Counted from the first letter of the stretch, positions 1 through 6,024 are shown. The stretch is 9,614 nucleotides of DNA from Candidatus Coatesiibacteriota bacterium (GCA_003647715.1 QMNJ01000049.1:1-9614); one strand, 5' to 3'. The notes: a model not told the origin generated them from the sequence alone. Translations and numbers: made by a program.

Positions 1-642
1 ACCTGTTATATAGCCAAGACCAATATAGCCAATAGCTCCCTCAGAACCCTCAACTGATGAGCGAACAGCGGCATTTGATGCCTGCATAAGAGCATCCACC
101 CTCAACTTCTCATCCTTCAGAACCTTCTTATTGAACACCTCAAAGGTGCCAGAAGCAGAATCACGGGAGACAACTACTATATCTAAGTCGGGTCCTCCAA
201 CTTCTTTCCAGTTTTTGGTCTTACCAATGTAAATGTCTCTAAGTTGTTCTAAGGTAAGTCCACTAACCGGATTGGTCGGATGGAGCACAACCGCAATACC
301 ATCTCTTGCTATCTCAACTTCTTTTATATCTAACTGCTTCTCCTTAGCAGTCGCCCATTCTTTGTCCTTCATAGTGCGTGATGCCATTGCAATGTCTGCT
401 GTGCCATCCAACAACGCTGTGATTCCAACACCAGAACCACCACCACTCACTGATATTTCATACTCAGGGTGCTTTTCCATATATACCTCAGCAATTCTCT
501 GCATAATAGGTAGAATGGTGGTTGAGCCCGTTATGGTCACCTCGCCACCCTTTTCTTCTCCCTCCTCTTTCTTCTTGCATCCAATGTTGAAAACCATCGC
601 TACCATCAACATTAATGTCAATAGGGTTGTTATCCTTCTCAT
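1..642 (-). CDS. pstS: PstS-type phosphate-binding lipoprotein (partial, C-terminus beyond left edge)
   Basis: This is the substrate-binding protein of a phosphate ABC transporter, expected to be lipid-anchored and facing the periplasm. The visible 214 residues begin MRRITTLLTL with a hydrophobic signal segment and a lipobox-like NIGC with Cys22, then a charged linker. The mature domain has the PstS signature GSTTILPIMQ (39-48), a glycine-rich SGGGSGVGI (66-74), the helix start DIAMASR (83-89), and SRDSASGTF (159-167), which matches the RxDxSGT phosphate-contact loop of PstS proteins. The frame is open to the window edge, so roughly the last quarter or more is missing. The ATG at 642-640 is chosen because GGAG lies 8 nt upstream. 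An ATG at 650 abuts that GGAG and hits a stop after three codons. It lies 30 nt downstream of the DUF2490-like gene on the same strand, so co-transcription is likely. The pstCAB genes would be expected further left but cannot be seen. The specific pstS assignment over another PstS-like binding protein is an inference from these motifs. Confidence 0.88.
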   Translation of the reverse strand, partial: MRRITTLLTLMLMVAMVFNIGCKKKEEGEEKGGEVTITGSTTILPIMQRIAEVYMEKHPEYEISVSGGGSGVGITALLDGTADIAMASRTMKDKEWATAKEKQLDIKEVEIARDGIAVVLHPTNPVSGLTLEQLRDIYIGKTKNWKEVGGPDLDIVVVSRDSASGTFEVFNKKVLKDEKLRVDALMQASNAAVRSSVEGSEGAIGYIGLGYITG

Positions 643-672
643 CTTCTCATCTCCTTTCAATATGCTTATTTA

Positions 673-1482
673 CTAAAAACCGAGTTCGGTCTTCAGTCCA
701 ATAACATAGTATTTCTTCCATTCGTCATCTTTCTTCTTCTCTGTCATCTGGAGTAGCCAGTATGGTGAGAGTGTTAGTTTTTCATAAATCTTCAGCTTTA
801 TGCCAGCTGAAAGACGGTTGCGATAGAAGAAGTTCTCATCCTCCTCTGTGTTCAGTTTGAAGAACAACTCATCAGCAACCCACGGCTGAACAATGCTGAA
901 CTTGAACGGCAAGTCATATGATACCTTCTCTCTGAGATAATAATCAGTAGATGTCTCACCAACTATATCGTATCCACCATTAGCAGTATTAAGAACCTGG
1001 TCTTTGGTTATGCCTATCTCAAGGCGGGTTCTTGCCTTTAGTTTGCTACCACCTGGCTTAAAAGATACAGTTGCATTGATATGGGGGCTGTATTTCTTCA
1101 CCCACAGGTTGCTTCCCATAATTGCATCCCACTGGTCTTGAAATTCATCTGGAAGACCTTCTGTGTCAACATCCTTCCAGGGATGGACTTTGCTCGCCTT
1201 CTTCAATTCGTTCTTGAAGCGCATGTTAAAGCCCAGAGAGAAGAACTTGTGGACACTGAAGCTAACACCACCATCAGCGTGGAGATAGCAATACTCACTT
1301 ACATTATCAGCGAAGCGCGCCTCTATCTCCAAGCTCGCTGTGATAGTATCAGTCATCTTGCCCTTGACTTTGTAGGTCTGCCAGTTCTGCCAATCGCCAT
1401 CATCATACGCATTAATGGATGGTGTAATGGCGAACAGGAACAATCCACAAAGTACTATGGTTGTTCTTTTCAGGTTACTCAT
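673..1482 (-). CDS. DUF2490-like outer-membrane beta-barrel protein
   Basis: This predicted secreted protein of 269 aa probably forms an outer-membrane beta-barrel. It has a signal peptide (about residues 1-25, cleavage after PSINA) and then the DWQNWQ start typical of DUF2490-like barrels. Alternating amphipathic strands follow throughout (for example ITASLEIEARF, LKARTRLEIGI, YRNRLSAGIKLKI). The protein ends in an aromatic, ELGF, the usual C-terminal signal for barrel assembly. The family match is from memory of the pattern and was not searched. The ATG at 1482 is preferred over the GTG at 1488 because the GAGGAGGT ribosome binding site is 8 nt from the ATG but only about 3 nt from the GTG. 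The gene sits 30 nt upstream of the PstS-type gene, behind a long structured leader and a strong promoter. That neighbourhood suggests, but does not prove, a channel for phosphate or another anion. No catalytic motif is visible. Confidence 0.78.
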   Translation of the reverse strand: MSNLKRTTIVLCGLFLFAITPSINAYDDGDWQNWQTYKVKGKMTDTITASLEIEARFADNVSEYCYLHADGGVSFSVHKFFSLGFNMRFKNELKKASKVHPWKDVDTEGLPDEFQDQWDAIMGSNLWVKKYSPHINATVSFKPGGSKLKARTRLEIGITKDQVLNTANGGYDIVGETSTDYYLREKVSYDLPFKFSIVQPWVADELFFKLNTEEDENFFYRNRLSAGIKLKIYEKLTLSPYWLLQMTEKKKDDEWKKYYVIGLKTELGF

Positions 1483-1490
1483 CTTCACTT

Positions 1491-1498
1491 ACCTCCTC
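1491..1498 (-). promoter_or_regulatory. Ribosome binding site of the DUF2490-like gene
   Basis: The minus strand reads GAGGAGGT here, nearly a full anti-16S match. Its spacing of 8 nt to the ATG at 1482 against about 3 nt to the GTG at 1488 decides the start codon. A GCGA-loop hairpin ends 6 nt upstream of it. Confidence 0.8.
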
Positions 1499-1504
1499 TT
1501 TCTT

Positions 1505-1522
1505 CCTGAGGTCGCCCTCAGG
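1505..1522 (-). promoter_or_regulatory. Leader hairpin with GCGA tetraloop next to the RBS
   Basis: The minus-strand RNA reads CCUGAGG, GCGA, CCUCAGG. This is a perfect 7-bp stem closed by a GNRA-type tetraloop, a particularly stable fold. It lies 6 nt upstream of the Shine-Dalgarno of the DUF2490-like gene. There is no U-tract, so it is not a terminator. A role in mRNA stability or in translation initiation is an inference. Confidence 0.6.
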
Positions 1523-1541
1523 TTTCTGTTCGTTTACTATA

Positions 1542-1570
1542 TAAAATAAAACCCCAGAGAACTCTGGGGT
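1542..1570 (-). terminator. Second (promoter-distal) intrinsic-terminator-like hairpin in leader
   Basis: On the minus strand ACCCCAGA, loop GUUC, UCUGGGGU forms a perfect 8-bp stem. The stem's final U runs directly into UUUAUUUUA, which fits an intrinsic terminator for leftward transcription. The plus strand has no U-tract after the hairpin. No gene lies upstream on this strand, so it sits in the leader of the DUF2490-like/pstS operon, about 60 nt before the start codon. It shares a 17-nt identical block with the first hairpin 93 nt away. Confidence 0.65.
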
Positions 1571-1651
1571 CAACAGAGCCAACATCAAGTGATAAAGTTT
1601 CTTAAACACTTCTCCCTTCTGTAAATAAAACAGGTAAAATAAAACCCCAGA
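1542..1651. repeat. 17-nt direct repeat TAAAATAAAACCCCAGA, two copies
   Basis: The identical 17-mer occurs at 1542-1558 and 1635-1651, 93 nt apart. Each copy is one arm plus the U-tract of a leader terminator hairpin. The sequence between the copies does not match, so this is a repeated regulatory module and not a recent duplication of the whole segment. Confidence 0.8.
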
Positions 1652-1662
1652 AGAATCCGGGG
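1635..1662 (-). terminator. First (promoter-proximal) intrinsic-terminator-like hairpin in leader
   Basis: On the minus strand CCCCGGA, loop UUCU, UCUGGGG forms a 7-bp stem that includes one G-U pair. It is followed directly by UUUUAUUUUA. The stem is continuous only on the minus strand, because the G-U pair becomes a mismatch on the plus strand; this supports leftward function. It would stop transcripts from the promoter at 1824-1852 after about 180 nt, either as an attenuator or as the end of a small RNA. Confidence 0.62.
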
Positions 1663-1678
1663 CAAATACAACCAGATA

Positions 1679-1695
1679 CAGACCTAAAAGGTCTG
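1679..1695 (-). promoter_or_regulatory. Leader hairpin CAGACCU-UUU-AGGUCUG
   Basis: A perfect 7-bp inverted repeat with a 3-nt loop lies about 17 nt upstream of the first terminator hairpin, just after an AAGGAGGG stretch that has no usable start codon behind it. Its position in the leader suggests part of an RNA regulatory structure. No known riboswitch class is recognised. Confidence 0.45.
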
Positions 1696-1712
1696 CCCTC
1701 CTTCGCCTGAAA

Positions 1713-1820
1713 CTATCCATAAAACCATTCATAATCAGGTTCATAACCAGGTCTTAATACCTCAACGAATTTCAATACGACTGATTTATATTCCAATACC
1801 TTCATAATCGTGAATTTCAT
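1713..1820 (-). CDS. Possible leader peptide (30-35 aa)
   Basis: A short open frame begins right at the predicted transcription start and stops before the leader hairpins. From the ATG at 1805 it encodes 30 residues (MKVLEYKSVV...EWFYG); the upstream in-frame ATG at 1820 would give 35 but probably lies just before the transcription start. There is no Shine-Dalgarno, so translation would have to be leaderless or nearly so. A 12-nt near-perfect tandem repeat inside it (1728-1751) encodes PGYEPDYE. The placement fits a leader peptide upstream of attenuators. An open frame this short can also occur by chance. Confidence 0.25.
   Translation of the reverse strand: MKFTIMKVLEYKSVVLKFVEVLRPGYEPDYEWFYG
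1728..1751. repeat. Tandem 12-bp repeat TTCATAAYCAGG x2
   Basis: Two adjacent 12-bp copies differ at one base (TTCATAATCAGG, then TTCATAACCAGG). They lie in the leader of the minus-strand operon. If the small leader frame is translated they encode PGYE and PDYE. Confidence 0.6.
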
Positions 1821-1824
1821 CACA
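1809..1824. promoter_or_regulatory. CRP/FNR-like palindrome at the transcription start
   Basis: The sequence CGTGAATTTCATCACA matches the TGTGA-N6-TCACA pattern of Crp/Fnr-family sites in nine of ten conserved bases. It starts at the edge of the -10 element and covers the predicted start site of the minus-strand operon, a position where binding would repress. No regulator gene is in the window and the site could be a chance match. Confidence 0.3.
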
Positions 1825-1852
1825 ATGTAGCAAAAAATTTTACATCTGTCAA
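1824..1852 (-). promoter_or_regulatory. Sigma70-type promoter of the DUF2490-like/pstS operon
   Basis: The minus strand carries a perfect -35 TTGACA (1852-1847), a 17-nt spacer ending in TGC (extended -10 character) and a -10 TACATT (1829-1824, four of six). The expected start is near 1817, giving a leader of about 335 nt before the DUF2490-like ATG. It is among the best promoter matches in the window. Confidence 0.75.
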
Positions 1853-1923
1853 GAGAAAAATTTCACTTTTTATAGTTTTTAATCCAACAACTCTTTCATT
1901 TTCATTATTTAACGGTTTTATCA

Positions 1924-1929
1924 TATAAT
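1924..1929 (+). promoter_or_regulatory. -10 element of purL, leaderless transcript likely
   Basis: A perfect TATAAT lies only 9 nt upstream of the purL ATG, so transcription should begin 0-3 nt before the start codon. No Shine-Dalgarno precedes the ATG. The -35 region is weak (TTCATT at 1901-1906). It is divergent from the operon promoter at 1824-1852. Confidence 0.55.
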
Positions 1930-1938
1930 CCTTCCGTA

Positions 1939-4233
1939 ATGGCAGGGCATGGATTGTTGCCAGATAACGAATACAGGCGGCTGGTTGAACTCATAGAAAG
2001 AGAACCAACCACCGTTGAGGAGACCATATTCTCAATAATGTGGTCAGAGCACTGCTCCTACAAGTCCAGCAAGAATATTCTTAAAATACTACCTACATCT
2101 GCCTCAAATGTAGTCATAGGTCCCGGGGAAGATGCAGGGGTAGTTCACTTTACCGGTGAAGGCGATGATTCCTGGTGCATAGTAATAGCCCACGAGAGTC
2201 ATAATCATCCATCGCAGGTATTACCCATAGAGGGCTCTGCTACCGGAATCGGTGGTATAGTAAGAGATGTCTATTGTATGGGTGCAAAAGTCGTAGCAGT
2301 GATGGACCCACTTCGCTTTGGAGACCCGGATGGTGAAAAGCGATACAGAACCAGATACATCGCAAATGGTGTTGTAAAAGGTATCGCAGATTATGGCAAT
2401 TCCATAGGCGTCCCCAACCTGGGTGGTGATGTCTATTTTCATCAGGGCTACGATGATAACTGCCTTGTTAATGTAGTGGCGGTAGGTGTCGTAAGAAGGA
2501 ACAGTATAACACGCTCCGCCGTCCCCCATAAGGCAAAAGAAAGACCATATAAGTTCATACTTGTAGGCAAGGCGACTGACGATACTGGATTTGGTGGTGC
2601 CGCCTTCGCCAGTGAGATTCTCAATGAGGAGGAGACCGATAAAGGTGCTGTTCAGGTCCACGACCCATTTCTCAAGCGGGTTCTGACCGTAGCCACATTT
2701 AAGGTGCTTGAGGAGGCACATAAAAGCGGTATCACCATCGGTTTCAAGGACCTTGGCGCCGGTGGTATTGCCTGTGCAACCAGTGAACTGGCATCCAAGG
2801 GTGGCTTCGGCGCCGACATTCATCTTGAACGGGTTCCCGTCTCAATAGAGGGTCTGAAACCGGAGGTTATCGCATGCGCCGAGACGCAGGAGAGATACGC
2901 CCTGGTGGTCCCCGACGAATTCGTCAATAGAGTGCTTGAGATATACAATGTAGAGTATGAACTGGGTAAGGTCTATCCTGGTGCGCAGGCGACAGTGATT
3001 GGTGAGCCAAGGATGGATGGTTTATACAGGGTGCATTATAACGGTGAGATTGTATGCTCGGTTCCAGCAAAGACAATTACCGAGGGTATATTCTATGAGA
3101 GGAAGAGAAAAGAGAGAAAACAATCCGCATTTATTAGTGGGAGAAGAATACAAATAGAGGAAGCGTTCAAGAAGGTTATATCTAATCTTGATGTATGCGA
3201 CAGGGAGCCAATATTCTCACACTACGATTCCACCGTTCAGGGAAACACAATACTACCCCCAGGTTTTTCGGAGGCAGGTGTGATAAAGCCCATAGATGAT
3301 AAAGAGACCTGCCTTGCTATGGCGGTTGACGGCAATCCAAGGTGGGGTCTCATTGACACATTCTGGGCTGGCGCTGGAGCGGTCTATGAGGCGGTCCGCA
3401 ATGTGGTCTGTGCAGGGGGTATTCCCATCTGCATAACCGACTGCTTAAACTTCGGAAGTCCTGAAGACCCTGTGGTATTCAATGACTTCCATAGAGCGGT
3501 GGAGGGTATTGCATACGCATGCAATACTATCGGTCGCCTTGATTCACCGGGCGAGCCACTCCCTGTGGTATCGGGCAATGTGAGTTTCTACAACGAGAAC
3601 GCAGAGGGAGAACCTGTTCCACCTTCACCTATAATCGCCTGCCTTGGAAAGATAGATAGTATAGATGATATAGTTATGTCAAAGATAAGAAACGAAGATA
3701 CGGAACTGATATTCATCTATGACCCAGAGAATATTGAGAGAATTGGTGGCTCTGTCTATCAAAGTATTATTGCCTCAACAGGCGGTGAAATACCACATTT
3801 TGATGGCGAATATGTGAGGAGAATGATAAATCTCATAATAGAACTTGGACGAAAGGGGCATATCAATGTATGCAAGGATATAAGCGATGGTGGTCTGATA
3901 ACAGCACTGTTTGAGATGATTTATGATGTAAGAGTTGACGGTGGGGCATTAGGTATTGAAATAGACATAGGATGTTTACCTCATAACGATGAAACAGTCC
4001 TGTTTTCAGAGGCAGGAGGGTTCATAGTCGGCTCCGTTGGAGAGAGAATCAATAAGATAAAAAATCTAACAGAAGAGGCAGGTGTTACCTTTTCACACAT
4101 AGGAAGGGCGGTGGCTTCTGACCAGTTTATTGTAAGAAGAAATGGCACGGTTCTTGTAGAACTAAACATCAACGAGTTGAATGAACTGTATAGACAACCA
4201 TTGAGGGAGGTGTTTGAGTGGCAGGCAGGGTAG
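1939..4233 (+). CDS. purL: Phosphoribosylformylglycinamidine synthase, synthetase subunit (PurL, small type)
   Basis: PurL uses ATP and the ammonia released by PurQ to convert FGAR to FGAM in cytosolic purine synthesis. The 764-aa length fits the small bacterial type (about 720-760 aa), not the 1,300-aa fused type. Visible signatures are MWSEHCSYK (34-42), ESHNHPS (86-92), ATGIGGIVRDVYCMGA (101-116), the central DLGAGGIACATSEL segment near residue 280, and in the second half the tract STVQGNTILPPGF and SGNVSFYNE. This is the expected duplicated AIRS-like architecture. The start MAGHGLLPDNEY fits the usual beginning of the family, shortly before the D/NEYxR helix. The upstream sequence in the same frame has no ATG or GTG start nearby, and the TATAAT ends 9 nt upstream. 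It overlaps purQ by 16 nt in another frame, implying coupled translation. No frameshift is seen. Confidence 0.97.
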   Translation: MAGHGLLPDNEYRRLVELIEREPTTVEETIFSIMWSEHCSYKSSKNILKILPTSASNVVIGPGEDAGVVHFTGEGDDSWCIVIAHESHNHPSQVLPIEGSATGIGGIVRDVYCMGAKVVAVMDPLRFGDPDGEKRYRTRYIANGVVKGIADYGNSIGVPNLGGDVYFHQGYDDNCLVNVVAVGVVRRNSITRSAVPHKAKERPYKFILVGKATDDTGFGGAAFASEILNEEETDKGAVQVHDPFLKRVLTVATFKVLEEAHKSGITIGFKDLGAGGIACATSELASKGGFGADIHLERVPVSIEGLKPEVIACAETQERYALVVPDEFVNRVLEIYNVEYELGKVYPGAQATVIGEPRMDGLYRVHYNGEIVCSVPAKTITEGIFYERKRKERKQSAFISGRRIQIEEAFKKVISNLDVCDREPIFSHYDSTVQGNTILPPGFSEAGVIKPIDDKETCLAMAVDGNPRWGLIDTFWAGAGAVYEAVRNVVCAGGIPICITDCLNFGSPEDPVVFNDFHRAVEGIAYACNTIGRLDSPGEPLPVVSGNVSFYNENAEGEPVPPSPIIACLGKIDSIDDIVMSKIRNEDTELIFIYDPENIERIGGSVYQSIIASTGGEIPHFDGEYVRRMINLIIELGRKGHINVCKDISDGGLITALFEMIYDVRVDGGALGIEIDIGCLPHNDETVLFSEAGGFIVGSVGERINKIKNLTEEAGVTFSHIGRAVASDQFIVRRNGTVLVELNINELNELYRQPLREVFEWQAG

Positions 4234-5000
4234 CGGTAATACAGTTTCCGGGCACCAACTGCGAGATGGAAACCCTAAGAGCGGTAAAACATGTGGGGCT
4301 TGAAGGTGATATAGTGCGGTGGAACGAACCCGAGCATAAACTTCGCTCATACGATGGCTTTATCATCCCTGGTGGGTTCGCCCACCAGGACAGGGTGAGA
4401 GCGGGTGTTATTGCTGCAAAAGACCCCGTAATGGCAGTCCTGACGGAGGAGGCGGAGAAAGGCAAACCGATTGTGGGCATCTGCAACGGGTGTCAGGTCC
4501 TGACCGAATCAGGGTTGATACCGGGTCTTGAACCGGGCAGGGTTGAGATGGCTATGGCGAGAAACAGAATGGAGAACAGGTGGGGTTTCTACCACCGGTT
4601 TGTATATATCAGAAGGATGCCTGAAACACCCGACTGTGCCATAAGTGTTAGCATTGGTGAGAATGATATCATTGCCCTACCTATTGCGCATTCGGAGGGC
4701 AGATTTGCTACGACAGATGAGAAACTCCTGAAGGCAATTGAAGAGCGCCAACTCCCTTGCTTTATCTATACAGATAGAAAGGGAAATACTGCGGTAAAAT
4801 TTCCTGATAATCCCAATGGTGCTATGTTCAATCTGGCATCACTATCAAACAGGGCTGGGAATGTGGTCGGGATTATGCCCCACCCTGAAAGAGCAATTTT
4901 TAGGTGGAATTTGGCTCCAATAGATACTAAAACTCCAAATATCCATTCAGGTTACAATATATTTAAATCCTTAAAACAGTATATTGAAAAGGTTTCTTAA
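4218..5000 (+). CDS. purQ: Phosphoribosylformylglycinamidine synthase, glutaminase subunit (PurQ)
   Basis: PurQ hydrolyses glutamine and passes ammonia to PurL for FGAM formation. It is a class I glutamine amidotransferase of 260 aa. It has IQFPGTNCE (8-16), PGGFAHQDRVRAG (51-63), the nucleophile elbow GICNGCQ (87-93, Cys89), LPIAHSEGRF (154-163) and the catalytic pair MPHPE (His222, Glu224). The length is typical of the longer PurQ proteins (225-260 aa). The GTG at 4218 is chosen because GGGAGG (4205-4210) lies 7 nt upstream, inside the end of purL, and because the protein then begins directly with the first beta strand. The 16-nt overlap with purL indicates one operon. The third subunit, PurS, often encoded just upstream of purQ, is absent here. 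Confidence 0.97.
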   Translation: MAGRVAVIQFPGTNCEMETLRAVKHVGLEGDIVRWNEPEHKLRSYDGFIIPGGFAHQDRVRAGVIAAKDPVMAVLTEEAEKGKPIVGICNGCQVLTESGLIPGLEPGRVEMAMARNRMENRWGFYHRFVYIRRMPETPDCAISVSIGENDIIALPIAHSEGRFATTDEKLLKAIEERQLPCFIYTDRKGNTAVKFPDNPNGAMFNLASLSNRAGNVVGIMPHPERAIFRWNLAPIDTKTPNIHSGYNIFKSLKQYIEKVS

Positions 5001-5041
5001 ATCTTGATTGTCTTATGAATTAATTGATTAAACTAACTCGC

Positions 5042-5593
5042 TTATTCTTCCTCTCTCTCAGACCTCATACTGATAATCTTGCTCAGGTCTTTATAGAACT
5101 TGAATATCTTTTCTGTCTGTTCCTTCTCTTCACCCTTTACCTGCATTGACTGGAAGGACTCCCTCATCTCGGTGAGAAGCGTCTGAAGTTCCGCCTTCTG
5201 AGCCTCTGGTAACATATCCACCGCCTGACTTGCATCGCTCTCTGCTTTACCCAGTTCATCTCTTGCTTGACTGATTCTATTCTCCTCAATGTTCATCAGT
5301 GCCTGATAGAGGTGAATCTTAGCATTAATCAAACTCAGGTCACAACTGTTGGCGACCTCAAGAATGTTATTTGCCTCTTCCAATGCTTTAAGTGCCTCAT
5401 CATACTTCTTTTTAGAGATATATAGCCGTGCCCAGTTTACCTTCTCCTGTGCCTTCGTTATAGGGTCCCCTAATTCGTAACAATTAAAATCTGTAATTTC
5501 ATCAGATGTATAATACTTCTCACCACCTCCACATCCATAGAGGAAGAGAAAAGCGATTGCGACTGCTACTAATGATATAATCGACTTCTTCAT
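5042..5593 (-). CDS. Helical (TPR-like) lipoprotein of unknown function
   Basis: This is a 183-aa predicted lipoprotein. It has a basic start MKKS, a hydrophobic segment and the lipobox LYGC with Cys21, then a GGG linker. The rest is almost entirely helical. Residues 44-80 contain a TPR-like pair (ARLYISKKKYDEALKALEEA, 55-74), and further amphipathic helices run to a charged C-terminus ending SEREEE. A scaffold or assembly role is typical of such repeats, but no specific function is recognised. The ATG at 5593 is chosen because GGAGG lies 6 nt upstream and the signal peptide starts there; a longer frame to 5722 would overlap the upstream gene and bury the signal sequence. It lies 71 nt downstream of the universal-stress-like gene on the same strand, so co-transcription is possible. 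It converges with purQ, with no clear terminator in the 41 nt between them. Confidence 0.8.
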   Translation of the reverse strand: MKKSIISLVAVAIAFLFLYGCGGGEKYYTSDEITDFNCYELGDPITKAQEKVNWARLYISKKKYDEALKALEEANNILEVANSCDLSLINAKIHLYQALMNIEENRISQARDELGKAESDASQAVDMLPEAQKAELQTLLTEMRESFQSMQVKGEEKEQTEKIFKFYKDLSKIISMRSEREEE

Positions 5594-5664
5594 TGCTAAC
5601 CTCCTTCTATACATATTAAACAAACTCCATAAACTATTTATCACCAAATAAGTTTTGATTGATT

Positions 5665-6024
5665 TCATATATCTGGAACGAGAACTATTGGGATGGAGGT
5701 ATTTCGTGCTATACCTCTGCATATATTATTCAAACTGTCAAGACCACCTTCAATTCCTACTAATATCAGGTCCGCATTCTCACTCTCAGCGGTATTTGAA
5801 ATTGTGTCTGTAATATTTCCTACTCTAAATATTGTTTTTATTCTCTCCCCCCTCCCCTTAAACCTGAAGATGTCAAGTGCCTTTTCACCATTAGAATAGT
5901 CATCCTGCTTGTTAATAACATGTAAAACGACCAATTCGGCGCCCAACTTTTCGGCAAGTGAGATTATGTAATCAGCCCTTTCTTTCGCAGGCATACTTCC
6001 CGATGTTGCCGCTAAAATCTTCAT
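5665..6024 (-). CDS. Divergent universal stress protein (UspA-like)
   Basis: This is a 119-aa cytosolic protein of the UspA fold. The N-terminus MKILAATSGS, the helix ending AEKLGAELVVLHVI (24-37) and the C-terminal ADLILVGIEGG...IPIVLV follow the family order of beta1, alpha1, beta2 and beta4-alpha4-beta5. It is shorter than the usual 140 or so residues, mainly in the middle. The nucleotide motif is eroded: the usual DGS near residue 8 is SGS, and the GxxG-9x-G(S/T) motif has GIEG (90-93) but then RGI at 103-105. It may therefore not bind ATP like typical members (inference). The ATG at 6024 has GGAG 7 nt upstream, and TTGACA/TAAAAG promoter elements lie just before that. The lipoprotein gene follows 71 nt downstream. 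Confidence 0.82.
   Translation of the reverse strand: MKILAATSGSMPAKERADYIISLAEKLGAELVVLHVINKQDDYSNGEKALDIFRFKGRGERIKTIFRVGNITDTISNTAESENADLILVGIEGGLDSLNNICRGIARNTSIPIVLVPDI

Noticed and set aside
639..650. Minimal frame ATG AGA AGA TGA overlapping the pstS start
   Set aside because: Its ATG directly abuts the GGAG, so the ribosome should start at 642 instead. It reflects a chance ATGAGAAG repeat.
233..676. Plus-strand open frame of 147 codons
   Set aside because: It is the antisense shadow of the PstS-type gene, has low-complexity composition and no ribosome binding site.
1081..1509. Plus-strand open frame of 142 codons
   Set aside because: It is antisense to the DUF2490-like gene and matches no protein pattern; the barrel frame is clearly the coding one.
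1475..1744. An 89-codon minus-strand open frame overlapping the DUF2490-like start by 8 nt, ending in KKEEVSEDE
   Set aside because: It runs straight through both terminator hairpins, and its repeated SGVLFY segments come from them (the repeats are 93 nt apart, so in frame). Its ATG at 1744 has no ribosome binding site. A short translated piece near its end, coupled to the next gene, cannot be fully excluded.
2221..2823. Minus-strand open frame of 200 codons inside purL
   Set aside because: purL motifs are unambiguous on the other strand; this is a shadow frame.
5001..5041. Possible terminator between the convergent purQ and lipoprotein genes (TTAATTGATTAA)
   Set aside because: The only inverted repeat is an all-AT 5-bp stem with a 2-nt loop and no U-tract.
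5594..5722. N-terminal extension of the lipoprotein to a start at 5722
   Set aside because: It would overlap the UspA-like gene and bury the signal peptide; a strong ribosome binding site marks the ATG at 5593.
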